NCBI GenBank assembly: GCA_017517985.1
Contig: JAFWWX010000438.1
Span: forward strand, 1 to 6,787
DNA from: Clostridia bacterium
Lineage (GTDB): Bacteria > Bacillota_A > Clostridia > Oscillospirales > CAG-382
DNA: 6,787 nt
Direction: 5' to 3'
In this document: positions 1 through 6,651 of the stretch, piece by piece
How the letters are laid out: each line of letters starts with the position of its first letter
Numbering within the stretch: position 1 is the stretch's first letter
Notes under the pieces: model-generated
Told to the model about the DNA's origin: nothing
The model's input: only the letters and a program-made list of their open reading frames with translations
Databases searched by the model: none
Made by a program: the position numbers and the translations under genes

Positions 1-315
1 AGTTCCGATTGCATCACCGGATAATGCCTCGTCGATTATTAAATAACCGAGGAGCTCATATCCTTTTGCGCGATACAGTTTTACAAATCTTTCGATTGCA
101 TACTGGAACTCACATGGTGATAGTTTTTCAAACAATATGTACCTGATCTCATCACGAGTGAGAGTCCTTCCGCAGACCTCAAGCTCTTTTGCTTTCCACA
201 GATATACCATCGCTGAGAATGCCATGCCCTTAACCTTTGGTGTAGGGAATGATTTTTCCATCTCATCGGTGAAGTATACCGTCCATAATAAATCCTTAAA
301 TTTCTGTTTTGTCAC
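1..315 (-). CDS. Hypothetical protein, C-terminal part beyond the window edge
   Basis: The first 105 codons of a longer gene are visible; the frame is open to the window's left edge. The start is GTG at 315-313, chosen because a perfect AGGAGGTG ribosome binding site (330-323) lies 7 nt upstream and no in-frame ATG is near it. The visible protein begins VTKQKFKDLLWTVYF, is soluble-looking, has no signal peptide or membrane segment, and mixes charged residues with aromatic ones (Tyr, Phe, Trp). I do not recognise the family. It lies 29 bp downstream of the helix-turn-helix gene on the same strand and is probably co-transcribed with it. The context suggests a core gene of a mobile element (replication, mobilisation or its control), but that is inference from position only. 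Confidence 0.8.
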   Translation of the reverse strand, partial: MTKQKFKDLLWTVYFTDEMEKSFPTPKVKGMAFSAMVYLWKAKELEVCGRTLTRDEIRYILFEKLSPCEFQYAIERFVKLYRAKGYELLGYLIIDEALSGDAIGT

Positions 316-344
316 AACAAAACACCTCCTATAAATTAAAAAAA

Positions 345-545
345 TTATCTTGTTTTCGTTTCTACCCAGAGGCGAAACTTTTCCTTCGGAACCAGCAATC
401 GGTTTCCGATTTTTAATGCAGGAAAATCTTTTTCGTGCATTAATTCATAGGCAGTAGATGTAGCAACACCTAATACCTTTGCGAGCATATCTGCGTTCAA
501 AAACAGAGGCAGCTCGTCATAAGATTTCACAATGGATTCTTTCAT
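345..545 (-). CDS. Small excisionase-like helix-turn-helix DNA-binding protein
   Basis: A 66-aa protein matching the pattern of the excisionase/MerR-like winged helix-turn-helix family (helix_turn_helix_17 type). Residues about 15-60 hold the domain: LFLNADMLAKVLGVATSTAY is the helix-turn-helix with its typical small-residue turn, followed by a wing-like segment (PALKIGNRLLVPKEKF) that ends in a short helix with Trp. Such proteins are common in clostridial integrative and conjugative elements, where they act as recombination directionality factors or as transcription regulators. The ATG at 545-543 has an AGGAGGT site (563-557) 11 nt upstream, slightly long spacing. It is transcribed divergently from the polymerase operon and lies upstream of the hypothetical gene at 1-315. 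It is the only recognisable DNA-binding regulator in the window and so a candidate to bind the inverted repeat at 608-637, which is inference. Family assignment is confident; excisionase versus repressor role is not. Confidence 0.88.
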   Translation of the reverse strand: MKESIVKSYDELPLFLNADMLAKVLGVATSTAYELMHEKDFPALKIGNRLLVPKEKFRLWVETKTR

Positions 546-556
546 TTTGGCAAAAT

Positions 557-563
557 ACCTCCT
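557..563 (-). promoter_or_regulatory. Ribosome binding site of the helix-turn-helix gene
   Basis: On the minus strand this reads AGGAGGT, a near-perfect anti-16S match. Its 11-nt spacing to the ATG at 545 is longer than the usual 5-9. No other start fits better, because the protein N-terminus (MKESIVKSYDELP) precedes the conserved domain by a sensible distance. Confidence 0.6.
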
Positions 564-607
564 AACTTATTTTAAATTTTTGAGGAATAAAAGAAGATGA
601 AAAAGAA

Positions 608-637
608 ATACTACCCTCGACATAGTGGGGGTAGTAT
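608..637. promoter_or_regulatory. Inverted repeat, probable operator between divergent operons
   Basis: Perfect 9-bp arms ATACTACCC (608-616) and GGGTAGTAT (629-637) are separated by 12 nt. The repeat ends 5 bp before the -35 element of the polymerase promoter and lies about 60 bp upstream of the helix-turn-helix gene start. It lacks a following T-tract, so it does not look like a terminator. Dyad symmetry with arm centres about two helical turns apart suits a dimeric DNA-binding protein that regulates one or both directions. The binding protein is unknown; the neighbouring helix-turn-helix protein is a guess. Confidence 0.55.
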
Positions 638-642
638 CTATA

Positions 643-671
643 TTGCATTTCAAAAAGTTTTGTGATATAAT
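643..671 (+). promoter_or_regulatory. Sigma-A-type promoter of the polymerase operon
   Basis: A -35 TTGCAT (643-648), a 17-nt spacer and a consensus -10 TATAAT (666-671), with the extended -10 dinucleotide TG at 663-664. Transcription would start near 678, leaving a short leader of about 17 nt before the polymerase ATG. The host housekeeping RNA polymerase should recognise this, so first expression of the operon would not require the element's own polymerase. Confidence 0.8.
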
Positions 672-682
672 TTTTACAAAGT

Positions 683-690
683 GAGGTGAG
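683..690 (+). promoter_or_regulatory. Ribosome binding site deciding the polymerase start
   Basis: GAGGTGAG matches the 16S 3' end. It spans the upstream in-frame GTG (686-688), which therefore cannot be the start. The ATG at 695 is 6 nt downstream of GAGGTG, ideal spacing, and is chosen. Confidence 0.75.
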
Positions 691-694
691 CTTG

Positions 695-3600
695 ATGCCA
701 AGACGATATAAAATTTATCAGATGTCTGCCATAGCACTTGCAAGCTATGCAGAGGAAAAAGAAAACGATGTTTATGAATATAAGTTGAGTGCGGCATCAA
801 CCGAGAGATGCAAAACTTATACAGCAAAACATGAGCAGTCGGACAATGCTTTGTTTCATCAAATCATGTGTGTTATCAACGGAGAAGATTTTAAGATTGA
901 TGACGAAATAAATTTAGTAACCGACCTGTCTGATGTTATTTTCTATATAGATTTTAAAGATATATTTGACAGAAACTCCGAAGGAGAAATATATAAACGC
1001 AGGCAAGCAAAATGCAAGTCTATGTTCCACCCTAATGGTATCGAACTGGATTTTGGAAAGGGTTCCAAGCGTTATGTCACATTTGAGCATTCTAACAGCA
1101 TGGGGAGACTTTCAAGACATGCTTTTATCCGCGAGGATATTTGCGAAAAGGTTCGCAGAAGAATTATGCTTGATATGAAAATCGGTATGTGTCAGCTCTC
1201 CAAATTGTATTCATATGTTGGTCTTATGTTTTCAGACGGCACAAGAATTGACGGTATAGAAATAGATAAACCTCACAGAGTTATTGTTATAGAAAATCCT
1301 ATACATATTGAAAAAAATGTCCCTGTTATAACTGTAAAAGCAGATGAGCAATCAGGAACTATGAAAAAATATTCACGAGTAGAATCTGTTGCCAATGTTG
1401 AAGTTCAAACTTTTGACGGCGAAGGCCTCATTTCAAAGCAGTATGCAAAGGTAATCGACAAGGTTTACTGTGGAGAACATATACATCACTCCTTTCAGAT
1501 AAGAATGCCTTTTGTCAAGGGTATGCTTCATAAGGTTGACTTTAAGAATTTTCTTGAATCCTGCGATGAAAATATAATCACTGACATTTGGGGTGTTAAA
1601 CATAATGTTAAGGATGTAGATATCATTCTTACAAAGAGCATGTTCAAAGGATACAACTGGCTTTGTGAAAATAATATGACTTGGCAGGACTATTGGGATA
1701 AGTTCAAAAAATATAACCATGCCCTTTATATAACCAATGTCAGCAAGGTGAAACAAGAAAGGCTCACAGAACTTAATTACCAGTTTTTAAGCACATTATC
1801 AATTAGTCCGGAAGAGTTCAGACCAAAGGATTTACCAATGGGCTGGGATCATTCTCCTATGGAGGACGAACGAAACTGGCTCACCAAGCAAACGGAAACA
1901 GAATATTACAACCTGTGCGCCAATGAGGATTACCGTAGAGAATATTTTCTAAACATATTAGATTCCAAGGGCGTCGATAAAACCGGCAAAAAATATATAC
2001 TTGCAAAAATATTAAAGAAAAATTCTCTGTTTATAAGTGAGAGCATATATTCAAAGGAATTGGAAGACAGAGCAACGCATATTGCAAATAAGTATTCCAT
2101 AGGCACCTTAATTGTTGAAGGCGAAACCAGATATTTGTCCGGAGATTTGATTGCATTTTTAAGTCACCTCATTAAAGGCGATAACGATAAAAACAAACGC
2201 AGAGAAAAGTTTTCGAATATTGCAGTAGAAAATGTAATGTCAACATTCTCATTTCACGCTCCGGGAATGGAGCGAAAGAGATTCTCTGTTTGTGTTCTTC
2301 TCAGAAACCCTCATATTGCCCGAAATGAAGAAGTTCAGTTAAATGTACATCTTGAGCAAGTTAAAAGAGATAATATGCGCAATTACTATCTTGGGCAGCT
2401 TACAGATATAGTTATGATGGAACCGAAAATCCTCGCTGCAGAAAGACTGGGCGGTGCAGATTATGATGGCGATATGGTCAGGATTATTATTGATCCTCTT
2501 GTTAATGAATGTGTTAAGCGGAATTATTCTACGGACGAGCTTGACAATGTGAGCAATCTGCCGTTATTGCAAATTCCTACTGAAAAACCGCTAATTTCGG
2601 ATTCTACCAGTTGGGAAGCAAGATTTGAAACCATACGGAATGTATTTTCATCCCGTGTAGGACAGATTTCCAATGCTGCATTTAATAAAAGTGTTCTTGC
2701 TTACGATGATAGTCTTGATGATGATACACGCAAAAAGAACCGCAAAGATGTTGAAATGCTTGCAATTCTAACGGGACTTGAAATCGATTCTGCCAAAAGC
2801 GGAATCAAGCCGGATCTTTCCGAATATCTCGGCAAAGGCAAAAAGAAACGAAGTGCTTTCTTGGATTACAAGAAATTGTTAGAGGATAAAGAAAACCGCA
2901 CAGGTATTATGAATGATCAGTATTCATCAAAACTTCAGGCGGCTATCGAAAAATGCAGAGATGCAAATACAAGCATTGAAACCCTGCCGGCTCTTGCAGA
3001 TGACCTTAAGAAGAACACACCGAAGATAAAAGCGAAAAAAGTTAAGGATAATCTTCTGTTTTCATTTGCAAGTTCTCCTGATTGGAAAAATGAACTTGAC
3101 AAGGAAGTTCTGGAACAAGTGGAAAATTTGATTAAGGAATATAAAGCCTGTCTTACCCGTATTCGAATTGCCAACAGACAATCCGTCAAGCAGATGCGAA
3201 GAAAATCCGATGTGAATCGTATCCTATTTCTGCGTGGTCAGGATGATACATATTTTTATGAGGAGTTATATGCTTTATTTGCAGATTTCACTCCCGGGGA
3301 AATTGCAGATATACGAAATGCCCTCGTAGAAGGACAGTGGCAGCTTATGGATAAGCAAGAGCGTATGGAATTTTTAGAGAACTGGCTTGATGATGAAAAA
3401 TTCAAACCGTATTTTGAACTCTTTTCGGATTTCCGTTACAGCGGTTACAGACTTTTCGGCGATTTAATTTGCGATATTGATGACGACAATTCTCTGTATG
3501 ACAAAAAGATATTATACAGAGACGGAGATTCTGAAAGATTTATTGCTATGATGGAAGCTTATGAGAATAAAATATCTTCTGACAGCTACCGTGAAGCTGT

Positions 3601-3751
3601 TGCAAAAAAATGCCGGGAGTTTTTGGATGGTATTATTAAGCCAAAACTTGCAGTCAGGTATGCTGTTGCACTTGGGGCTAGAGATTTCATGTGGGATGTA
3701 TTATTCGATAAGGTTGAGGAGAATGTTTTAAGGAGGGGTAAGGATGCTTAA
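695..3751 (+). CDS. Cellular-type (QDE-1-like) RNA-dependent RNA polymerase superfamily protein
   Basis: A 1018-aa protein with no signal peptide or membrane segment. It carries, in order, motifs matching the two-double-psi-barrel polymerase family of eukaryotic RdRPs: MPFVKGML (271-278; Lys275) and TKSMFKG (313-319; Lys318), corresponding to the eukaryotic KGvl and RpSMnKF motifs of the first barrel with its catalytic lysines; RNPHIARNEE (537-546), the counterpart of RnPClhPGD; GGADYDGDMVR, the metal-binding DbDGD motif of the second barrel (Asp589, Asp591, Asp593); VGQISN (655-660); and EIDSAKSG (696-703), the counterpart of aVDfpKtG. The N-terminal ~230 residues match nothing I recognise. 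The last ~300 are charged and helix-rich, with a Lys-rich patch at 714-719. Expected activity is nucleotidyl transfer making RNA. The template is uncertain, because relatives include RNA copiers (QDE-1) and phage DNA-dependent enzymes (SPbeta YonO, crAss-like phage polymerases). Its stop overlaps the next gene. Family assignment is strong from motifs; biological role is unknown. Confidence 0.87.
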   Translation: MPRRYKIYQMSAIALASYAEEKENDVYEYKLSAASTERCKTYTAKHEQSDNALFHQIMCVINGEDFKIDDEINLVTDLSDVIFYIDFKDIFDRNSEGEIYKRRQAKCKSMFHPNGIELDFGKGSKRYVTFEHSNSMGRLSRHAFIREDICEKVRRRIMLDMKIGMCQLSKLYSYVGLMFSDGTRIDGIEIDKPHRVIVIENPIHIEKNVPVITVKADEQSGTMKKYSRVESVANVEVQTFDGEGLISKQYAKVIDKVYCGEHIHHSFQIRMPFVKGMLHKVDFKNFLESCDENIITDIWGVKHNVKDVDIILTKSMFKGYNWLCENNMTWQDYWDKFKKYNHALYITNVSKVKQERLTELNYQFLSTLSISPEEFRPKDLPMGWDHSPMEDERNWLTKQTETEYYNLCANEDYRREYFLNILDSKGVDKTGKKYILAKILKKNSLFISESIYSKELEDRATHIANKYSIGTLIVEGETRYLSGDLIAFLSHLIKGDNDKNKRREKFSNIAVENVMSTFSFHAPGMERKRFSVCVLLRNPHIARNEEVQLNVHLEQVKRDNMRNYYLGQLTDIVMMEPKILAAERLGGADYDGDMVRIIIDPLVNECVKRNYSTDELDNVSNLPLLQIPTEKPLISDSTSWEARFETIRNVFSSRVGQISNAAFNKSVLAYDDSLDDDTRKKNRKDVEMLAILTGLEIDSAKSGIKPDLSEYLGKGKKKRSAFLDYKKLLEDKENRTGIMNDQYSSKLQAAIEKCRDANTSIETLPALADDLKKNTPKIKAKKVKDNLLFSFASSPDWKNELDKEVLEQVENLIKEYKACLTRIRIANRQSVKQMRRKSDVNRILFLRGQDDTYFYEELYALFADFTPGEIADIRNALVEGQWQLMDKQERMEFLENWLDDEKFKPYFELFSDFRYSGYRLFGDLICDIDDDNSLYDKKILYRDGDSERFIAMMEAYENKISSDSYREAVAKKCREFLDGIIKPKLAVRYAVALGARDFMWDVLFDKVEENVLRRGKDA
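3731..3738 (+). promoter_or_regulatory. Internal ribosome binding site for the partner gene
   Basis: AGGAGGGG lies inside the last codons of the polymerase gene, 5 nt before the ATG at 3744. With the 8-nt gene overlap it implies translational coupling and similar expression of the two proteins. Confidence 0.7.
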
Positions 3752-4610
3752 TGAAAGAGAAGAATTTTTAAGCTATATCACGTTTCCTGAATATACTTCA
3801 AAAGGCAAAAATGACACCTCATATCTTGGCAAATTTGCAATGGATACTCTTTTAAAATCCCACGGCATATTAAGAGTCCTTACGATTATTGCAAGGAATT
3901 ATATGTTTGAAGATAAAAAAGACATTCAAAAAGCATACAGAGCAATTTGTGCTTGGTGCAGTATTCCATATGATGATAAGACAAAATCAAAGGAAGAATG
4001 GGAATTTACCTGTAATTTCGCTAATCTTAATAATGAATTTCCCGAGCTTGTGGATTCTGAGGGCAGAGGCTGGTTTTACAGGCATGTTCATAATATAATT
4101 GATTATGGTAAAAAGAATGAGAAAAAAATCCGTGATACTGTTTTTACCAAAATTAAGGAATTAGATGCTGAGTTTGATGACAAGTGGACAAATCATGTTG
4201 TACAGATGCAGATCCCATTATTTCATCCTAAAACCAAGGGTGCTTGGATTGACCGTTTTGATGATGTTATCGCTGATGCCTTAGAACTTGGTCCGTTAAG
4301 AGATAATTCAAAGTCGTTGTCGGATGTAATCAAGGCAAAAATTGAGGCAGTAGAATTAAGCGAAAAGTTATGTAATGGTGATAAAAAGAAAGTTCGGGAA
4401 GCTATGGAGTTTCTGATTTCGTATTATATCGAAAACAAACAGCCCGACACGGTGTGGATTCAGCATCCAACCATCAGCTTTGATTCTTATTTAGGCCCCA
4501 GCTTCAGCAAAAAATATTTGCCTAAGATTCCAAGGGATATTATAACCCGAGATGAAAGACAGGTAGGCGGTACTTCACGCTATAAAGTAAACCCTGAATT
4601 TTTGCCATAA
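3744..4610 (+). CDS. Hypothetical protein translationally coupled to the polymerase
   Basis: A 288-aa protein of unrecognised family. The start codon overlaps the polymerase stop by 8 nt (ATG 3744, stop TAA 3749-3751), with its own AGGAGGGG site. It has no signal peptide or membrane span and looks cytoplasmic, rich in Lys, Asp, Glu and aromatic residues. Visible segments are a hydrophobic, probably helical stretch at about 31-55, an aromatic-rich segment with GWFYRHVHNIIDYGKK (109-124), a charged helix at about 124-142, and a Pro/Gly-containing tail after about 233 (GGTSRYKVNPEFLP at the very end). I see no nuclease, helicase, Argonaute or methylase signature. The tight coupling suggests a stoichiometric partner of the polymerase, such as a template-binding, initiation or targeting factor; this is inference from gene order alone. 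A terminator begins 7 nt after its stop, so the operon has just two genes. Confidence 0.85.
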   Translation: MLNEREEFLSYITFPEYTSKGKNDTSYLGKFAMDTLLKSHGILRVLTIIARNYMFEDKKDIQKAYRAICAWCSIPYDDKTKSKEEWEFTCNFANLNNEFPELVDSEGRGWFYRHVHNIIDYGKKNEKKIRDTVFTKIKELDAEFDDKWTNHVVQMQIPLFHPKTKGAWIDRFDDVIADALELGPLRDNSKSLSDVIKAKIEAVELSEKLCNGDKKKVREAMEFLISYYIENKQPDTVWIQHPTISFDSYLGPSFSKKYLPKIPRDIITRDERQVGGTSRYKVNPEFLP

Positions 4611-4617
4611 ATGAAAC

Positions 4618-4665
4618 AAGCGGAGCCGAGATTTCTTCCGATTTCTCGATTCCGCTTTTCTTTGT
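4618..4665. terminator. Bidirectional rho-independent terminator between convergent genes
   Basis: Arms at 4618-4631 and 4644-4657 form a 14-position stem with one G-T pair and one mismatch, around a 12-nt loop. On the plus strand the stem is followed by TTCTTTGT, ending the polymerase operon. On the minus strand it is followed by a moderately T-rich stretch, so it can also stop transcription of the lipoprotein gene. The 3' arm merges into the left copy of the 20-bp direct repeat (4653-4672). Confidence 0.78.
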
Positions 4666-4672
4666 TTAAGGC
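4653..4672 (+). repeat. 20-bp direct repeat, left copy
   Basis: CGCTTTTCTTTGTTTAAGGC, identical to 6318-6337 at an offset of 1665 bp. Similarity continues 13 bp further with 10 matches, ending in TTTTG in both copies. The two copies bracket the complete lipoprotein transcription unit. Confidence 0.85.
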
Positions 4673-4689
4673 GTATCATATTTTGACAC

Positions 4690-4705
4690 AAGCATTTATA
4701 TGCTT
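4690..4705 (-). terminator. Weak hairpin directly after the lipoprotein stop
   Basis: A 6-bp stem (AAGCAT/ATGCTT) with a 4-nt loop abuts the lipoprotein stop codon. On the minus strand no T-tract follows, so it is at best an auxiliary terminator or 3'-end stabiliser. The stronger structure at 4618-4657 is the likelier termination site. Confidence 0.3.
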
Positions 4706-6232
4706 TTATTCCGCGAGGCAAACATTCACAAATTGATTTCCGCCTTTTTTAATGGTGAATGTGGTGGATGTTTCGCCATCAAATTCCATTGGTTTCATAT
4801 TATCAGGCGGTGTCATATTTTCCATACCTTCTGGCATTTCAGGTCGTTCACCTTTCGGCATTTCATCATCAGGCATTGGCGGATGTTCACCTTGCGGTCT
4901 TTCGGGCTTTTCCATTCCTTCAGGGAGTTCCGGCGGTGTACCGTGTGGCATTTCAGGTCTTTCTCCAAGAGGCATTCCACCACGCATATTTTCTACCGAA
5001 ACTGCAGTTAACTGAGTATCTCCTTGCCATAAAGTATAATCACCGGGTGTAAGCTCTTCATCCGCAACAATAAGATATGTGAAATCATTTACAAGAGCAT
5101 ATTCGCCAATAACTTTTCCGTCTGAGTTTTTGAGTGTATATGCATTATTGCCATTCTGACGCTCTGCAAAACATAATACTGCATAGGTCTGCTCACCACC
5201 TGCAATATGGTCAATCATATTGCCTGATGCTATTACTTTGCCGCCATTTATATAAATGCCTTTATCAGAATCTATTCCTGCATCTCCGCTTGTAGCACAA
5301 GCTTGTGCTGTAAGAGTACCACCATTGATTACAAGCCATCCGTTTGAATCAATGCCGTCACCCTCGCCGGTGCTGCCATCACAGATAATATTAAGTGTAC
5401 CACCATTCATTGTTGTAACGGAGACATTATCCTCATTGGTGTTAATTCCGTCATTTCCCGATGTGATATTTATAAGTCCGCCATTGATTGTAAGATGAAG
5501 TTCGCTGTCAAGACCTTCATTTTCAGCTTTGATATTTAGGATGCCGTTGCCCTTATCACCGCCACTGATATTCATACTCTTCTTAGAATAGAAAGCACCA
5601 TCGTATTTATGGAGTTTTTTGCTGTCTGCAACTTCGGTACCTTCGTCATTAAGCACATACGACTTATAAATTTCAGCAACATAAGAACCGTTTATATTAT
5701 TTTCAGTACCATCAGCAATAATTACATTTGCACCTGCTTTAGATGTATCAACATCTTTTGTTGCCGTTTCTTCTTTACTTTCAGAGCATTCATATACGTT
5801 ATAGAAAATAATCGCAGGAGCAACTGTGCAGGTTACATCAACATCATTGAGGATGAGTGTAACTACTGCTTCGGGATTGTCTTTTGCATCTTCTCCGAGG
5901 TCAACCGCAATCTGTCCTGACGAAAGTTCACCACTTAAAACATATCTGCCGGGCTTTGTAATATGCACAACTGTATGGGCATCTGCTTCACTTTGTTCGT
6001 GCTCATCTTCTTTTGTGCCCTCGCCATAAGTGAAATCCTGACCTGCTAGATAGAAAACAATATCATTGGCAGAGTAAACCGCCTCTGTATTGTCGTTTGT
6101 AATTTCTTTTCCGTCAATGGTGATTTTATTGTCGGAAAGCTTAATTTGAGTTCCTTCAATTTTCGGTGCAGTAAAACTGCAACCTGAAAGCATAATTGTA
6201 ACTCCTATTAAAAATACCAATAATCTTTTCAT
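4706..6232 (-). CDS. Cthe_2159-type carbohydrate-binding beta-helix lipoprotein
   Basis: A 508-aa surface lipoprotein. Residues 1-18 are a lipoprotein signal (MKRLLVFLIG..., lipobox LSGC, lipidated Cys18), so it should be anchored to the outer face of the membrane. The rest resembles the Cthe_2159 family of right-handed beta-helix proteins, known to bind acidic polysaccharides such as polygalacturonate. Evidence is the entry segment GRYVLSGELSSGQI followed by VTLILNDVDVT, then coils repeating NGG at Asn250, Asn276, Asn303 and Asn329 (26-27 residue period), each coil carrying an Asp-rich GxDGI(D/N) turn that could hold calcium. Residues about 415-480 are a Pro/Met/Glu-rich low-complexity tail with GERPEMP twice. 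A short strand-rich end follows. ATG at 6232 is preferred over the GTG at 6238 because the GAGGTG site (6243-6238) overlaps that GTG and sits 5 nt from the ATG. It is convergent with the polymerase operon and functionally unrelated to it on its face. Confidence 0.88.
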   Translation of the reverse strand: MKRLLVFLIGVTIMLSGCSFTAPKIEGTQIKLSDNKITIDGKEITNDNTEAVYSANDIVFYLAGQDFTYGEGTKEDEHEQSEADAHTVVHITKPGRYVLSGELSSGQIAVDLGEDAKDNPEAVVTLILNDVDVTCTVAPAIIFYNVYECSESKEETATKDVDTSKAGANVIIADGTENNINGSYVAEIYKSYVLNDEGTEVADSKKLHKYDGAFYSKKSMNISGGDKGNGILNIKAENEGLDSELHLTINGGLINITSGNDGINTNEDNVSVTTMNGGTLNIICDGSTGEGDGIDSNGWLVINGGTLTAQACATSGDAGIDSDKGIYINGGKVIASGNMIDHIAGGEQTYAVLCFAERQNGNNAYTLKNSDGKVIGEYALVNDFTYLIVADEELTPGDYTLWQGDTQLTAVSVENMRGGMPLGERPEMPHGTPPELPEGMEKPERPQGEHPPMPDDEMPKGERPEMPEGMENMTPPDNMKPMEFDGETSTTFTIKKGGNQFVNVCLAE

Positions 6233-6237
6233 ATTCA

Positions 6238-6243
6238 CACCTC
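6238..6243 (-). promoter_or_regulatory. Ribosome binding site of the lipoprotein gene
   Basis: Minus strand GAGGTG, 5 nt from the ATG at 6232-6230. It covers the alternative in-frame GTG, which decides the start in favour of ATG. Confidence 0.65.
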
Positions 6244-6282
6244 GTCAAAATCAAATTCGATAATACTAAATATATTATTTTA

Positions 6283-6311
6283 ATTATATCACCATATAAT
6301 GCAAAAGTAAA
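6283..6311 (-). promoter_or_regulatory. Promoter of the lipoprotein gene
   Basis: On the minus strand: -35-like TTTACT (6311-6306), a 17-nt spacer, and -10 TATAAT (6288-6283) with an extended -10 TG (TGATATAAT). The same nine-base extended -10 occurs in the polymerase promoter. Transcription would begin near 6276, giving a leader of about 44 nt. Confidence 0.68.
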
Positions 6312-6317
6312 TAAAAT

Positions 6318-6337
6318 CGCTTTTCTTTGTTTAAGGC
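6318..6337 (+). repeat. 20-bp direct repeat, right copy
   Basis: CGCTTTTCTTTGTTTAAGGC, identical to 4653-4672. It lies 7 bp upstream of the -35 of the lipoprotein promoter and, unlike the left copy, is not preceded by a matching stem arm, so here it is not part of a terminator. Confidence 0.85.
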
Positions 6338-6481
6338 ATATTATTTTTTGGATGTGGAGAGTATAAATTATTTTGGTGTAATTGGCTCAAAAATATCTTC
6401 TATAGCTTTTAAGAATAATTCTCGACTAATTTCGCTTTAATTCATTCTATCGTCTTACACAGTCAATTCGGCCCTGTACTA
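6338..6481. other. Intergenic stretch without a recognised gene
   Basis: Part of the gene-free right end (6233-6787). All frames here are closed or very short. A 22-codon open stretch on the minus strand (6368-6436, protein-like, ending IFEPITPK) could be a relic of a lost gene but is too short to support. I see no other structure between the direct repeat and the outward promoter. Confidence 0.5.
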
Positions 6482-6510
6482 TTGCAATTTCGCACAGTAT
6501 GTGTTATAAT
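6482..6510 (+). promoter_or_regulatory. Near-consensus promoter pointing out through the att junction
   Basis: -35 TTGCAA (6482-6487), a 17-nt spacer, and consensus -10 TATAAT (6505-6510) with extended -10 TG at 6502-6503. Predicted start is near 6517. No substantial gene follows within the element. Downstream are only a possible 12-codon peptide (6601-6639), a hairpin, the tRNA-Pro fragment and a terminator. In the integrated state the product would be a non-coding RNA of about 250 nt. In an excised circle it would read into the other end of the element. Confidence 0.65.
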
Positions 6511-6600
6511 TCTATTTAGTTAGTCGTACTGTTGATAATTATTTTGACCACATGTTATCCCACAGTTAGCTCTGGAGTATATGGAAACAGTGGAGATAAA

Positions 6601-6639
6601 ATGTCTAAAGAGTATGTTGAATGTAGCCAAAAGGGTTAA
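6601..6639 (+). CDS. Possible 12-aa leader peptide or gene-start relic
   Basis: ATG at 6601 has GGAG (6592-6595) 5 nt upstream and encodes MSKEYVECSQKG before TAA. It lies about 85 nt downstream of the predicted start of the strong promoter at 6482-6510. It could be a genuine short peptide, the remaining start of a deleted gene, or chance. Only the promoter and plausible ribosome binding site support it. Confidence 0.2.
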   Translation: MSKEYVECSQKG

Positions 6640-6651
6640 AAAAAGTAAAAA

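Noticed and set aside
686..694. GTG at 686 as the polymerase start, adding three residues.
   Set aside because: It lies inside the ribosome binding site that serves the ATG at 695.
4700..5052. Several plus-strand open frames of about 90-100 codons opposite the lipoprotein tail.
   Set aside because: They are antisense reflections of the Pro/Met/Glu-rich repeat (giving His/Phe- or Ser/Gly-rich products) with no ribosome binding sites.
6368..6436. Protein-like 22-codon minus-strand stretch ending IFEPITPK, perhaps the last piece of a decayed gene.
   Set aside because: Too short, stop codons on both sides, no start or ribosome binding site, and no family recognised.
6546..6553. GACCACAT repeated at 6719-6726, perhaps a second att remnant.
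   Set aside because: Only 8 bp are shared and the neighbouring bases show no tRNA sequence.
6554..6565. DnaA-box-like TTATCCCACAG.
   Set aside because: Carries an extra base relative to TTATCCACA and stands alone, with no cluster or AT-rich unwinding element arranged as in an origin.
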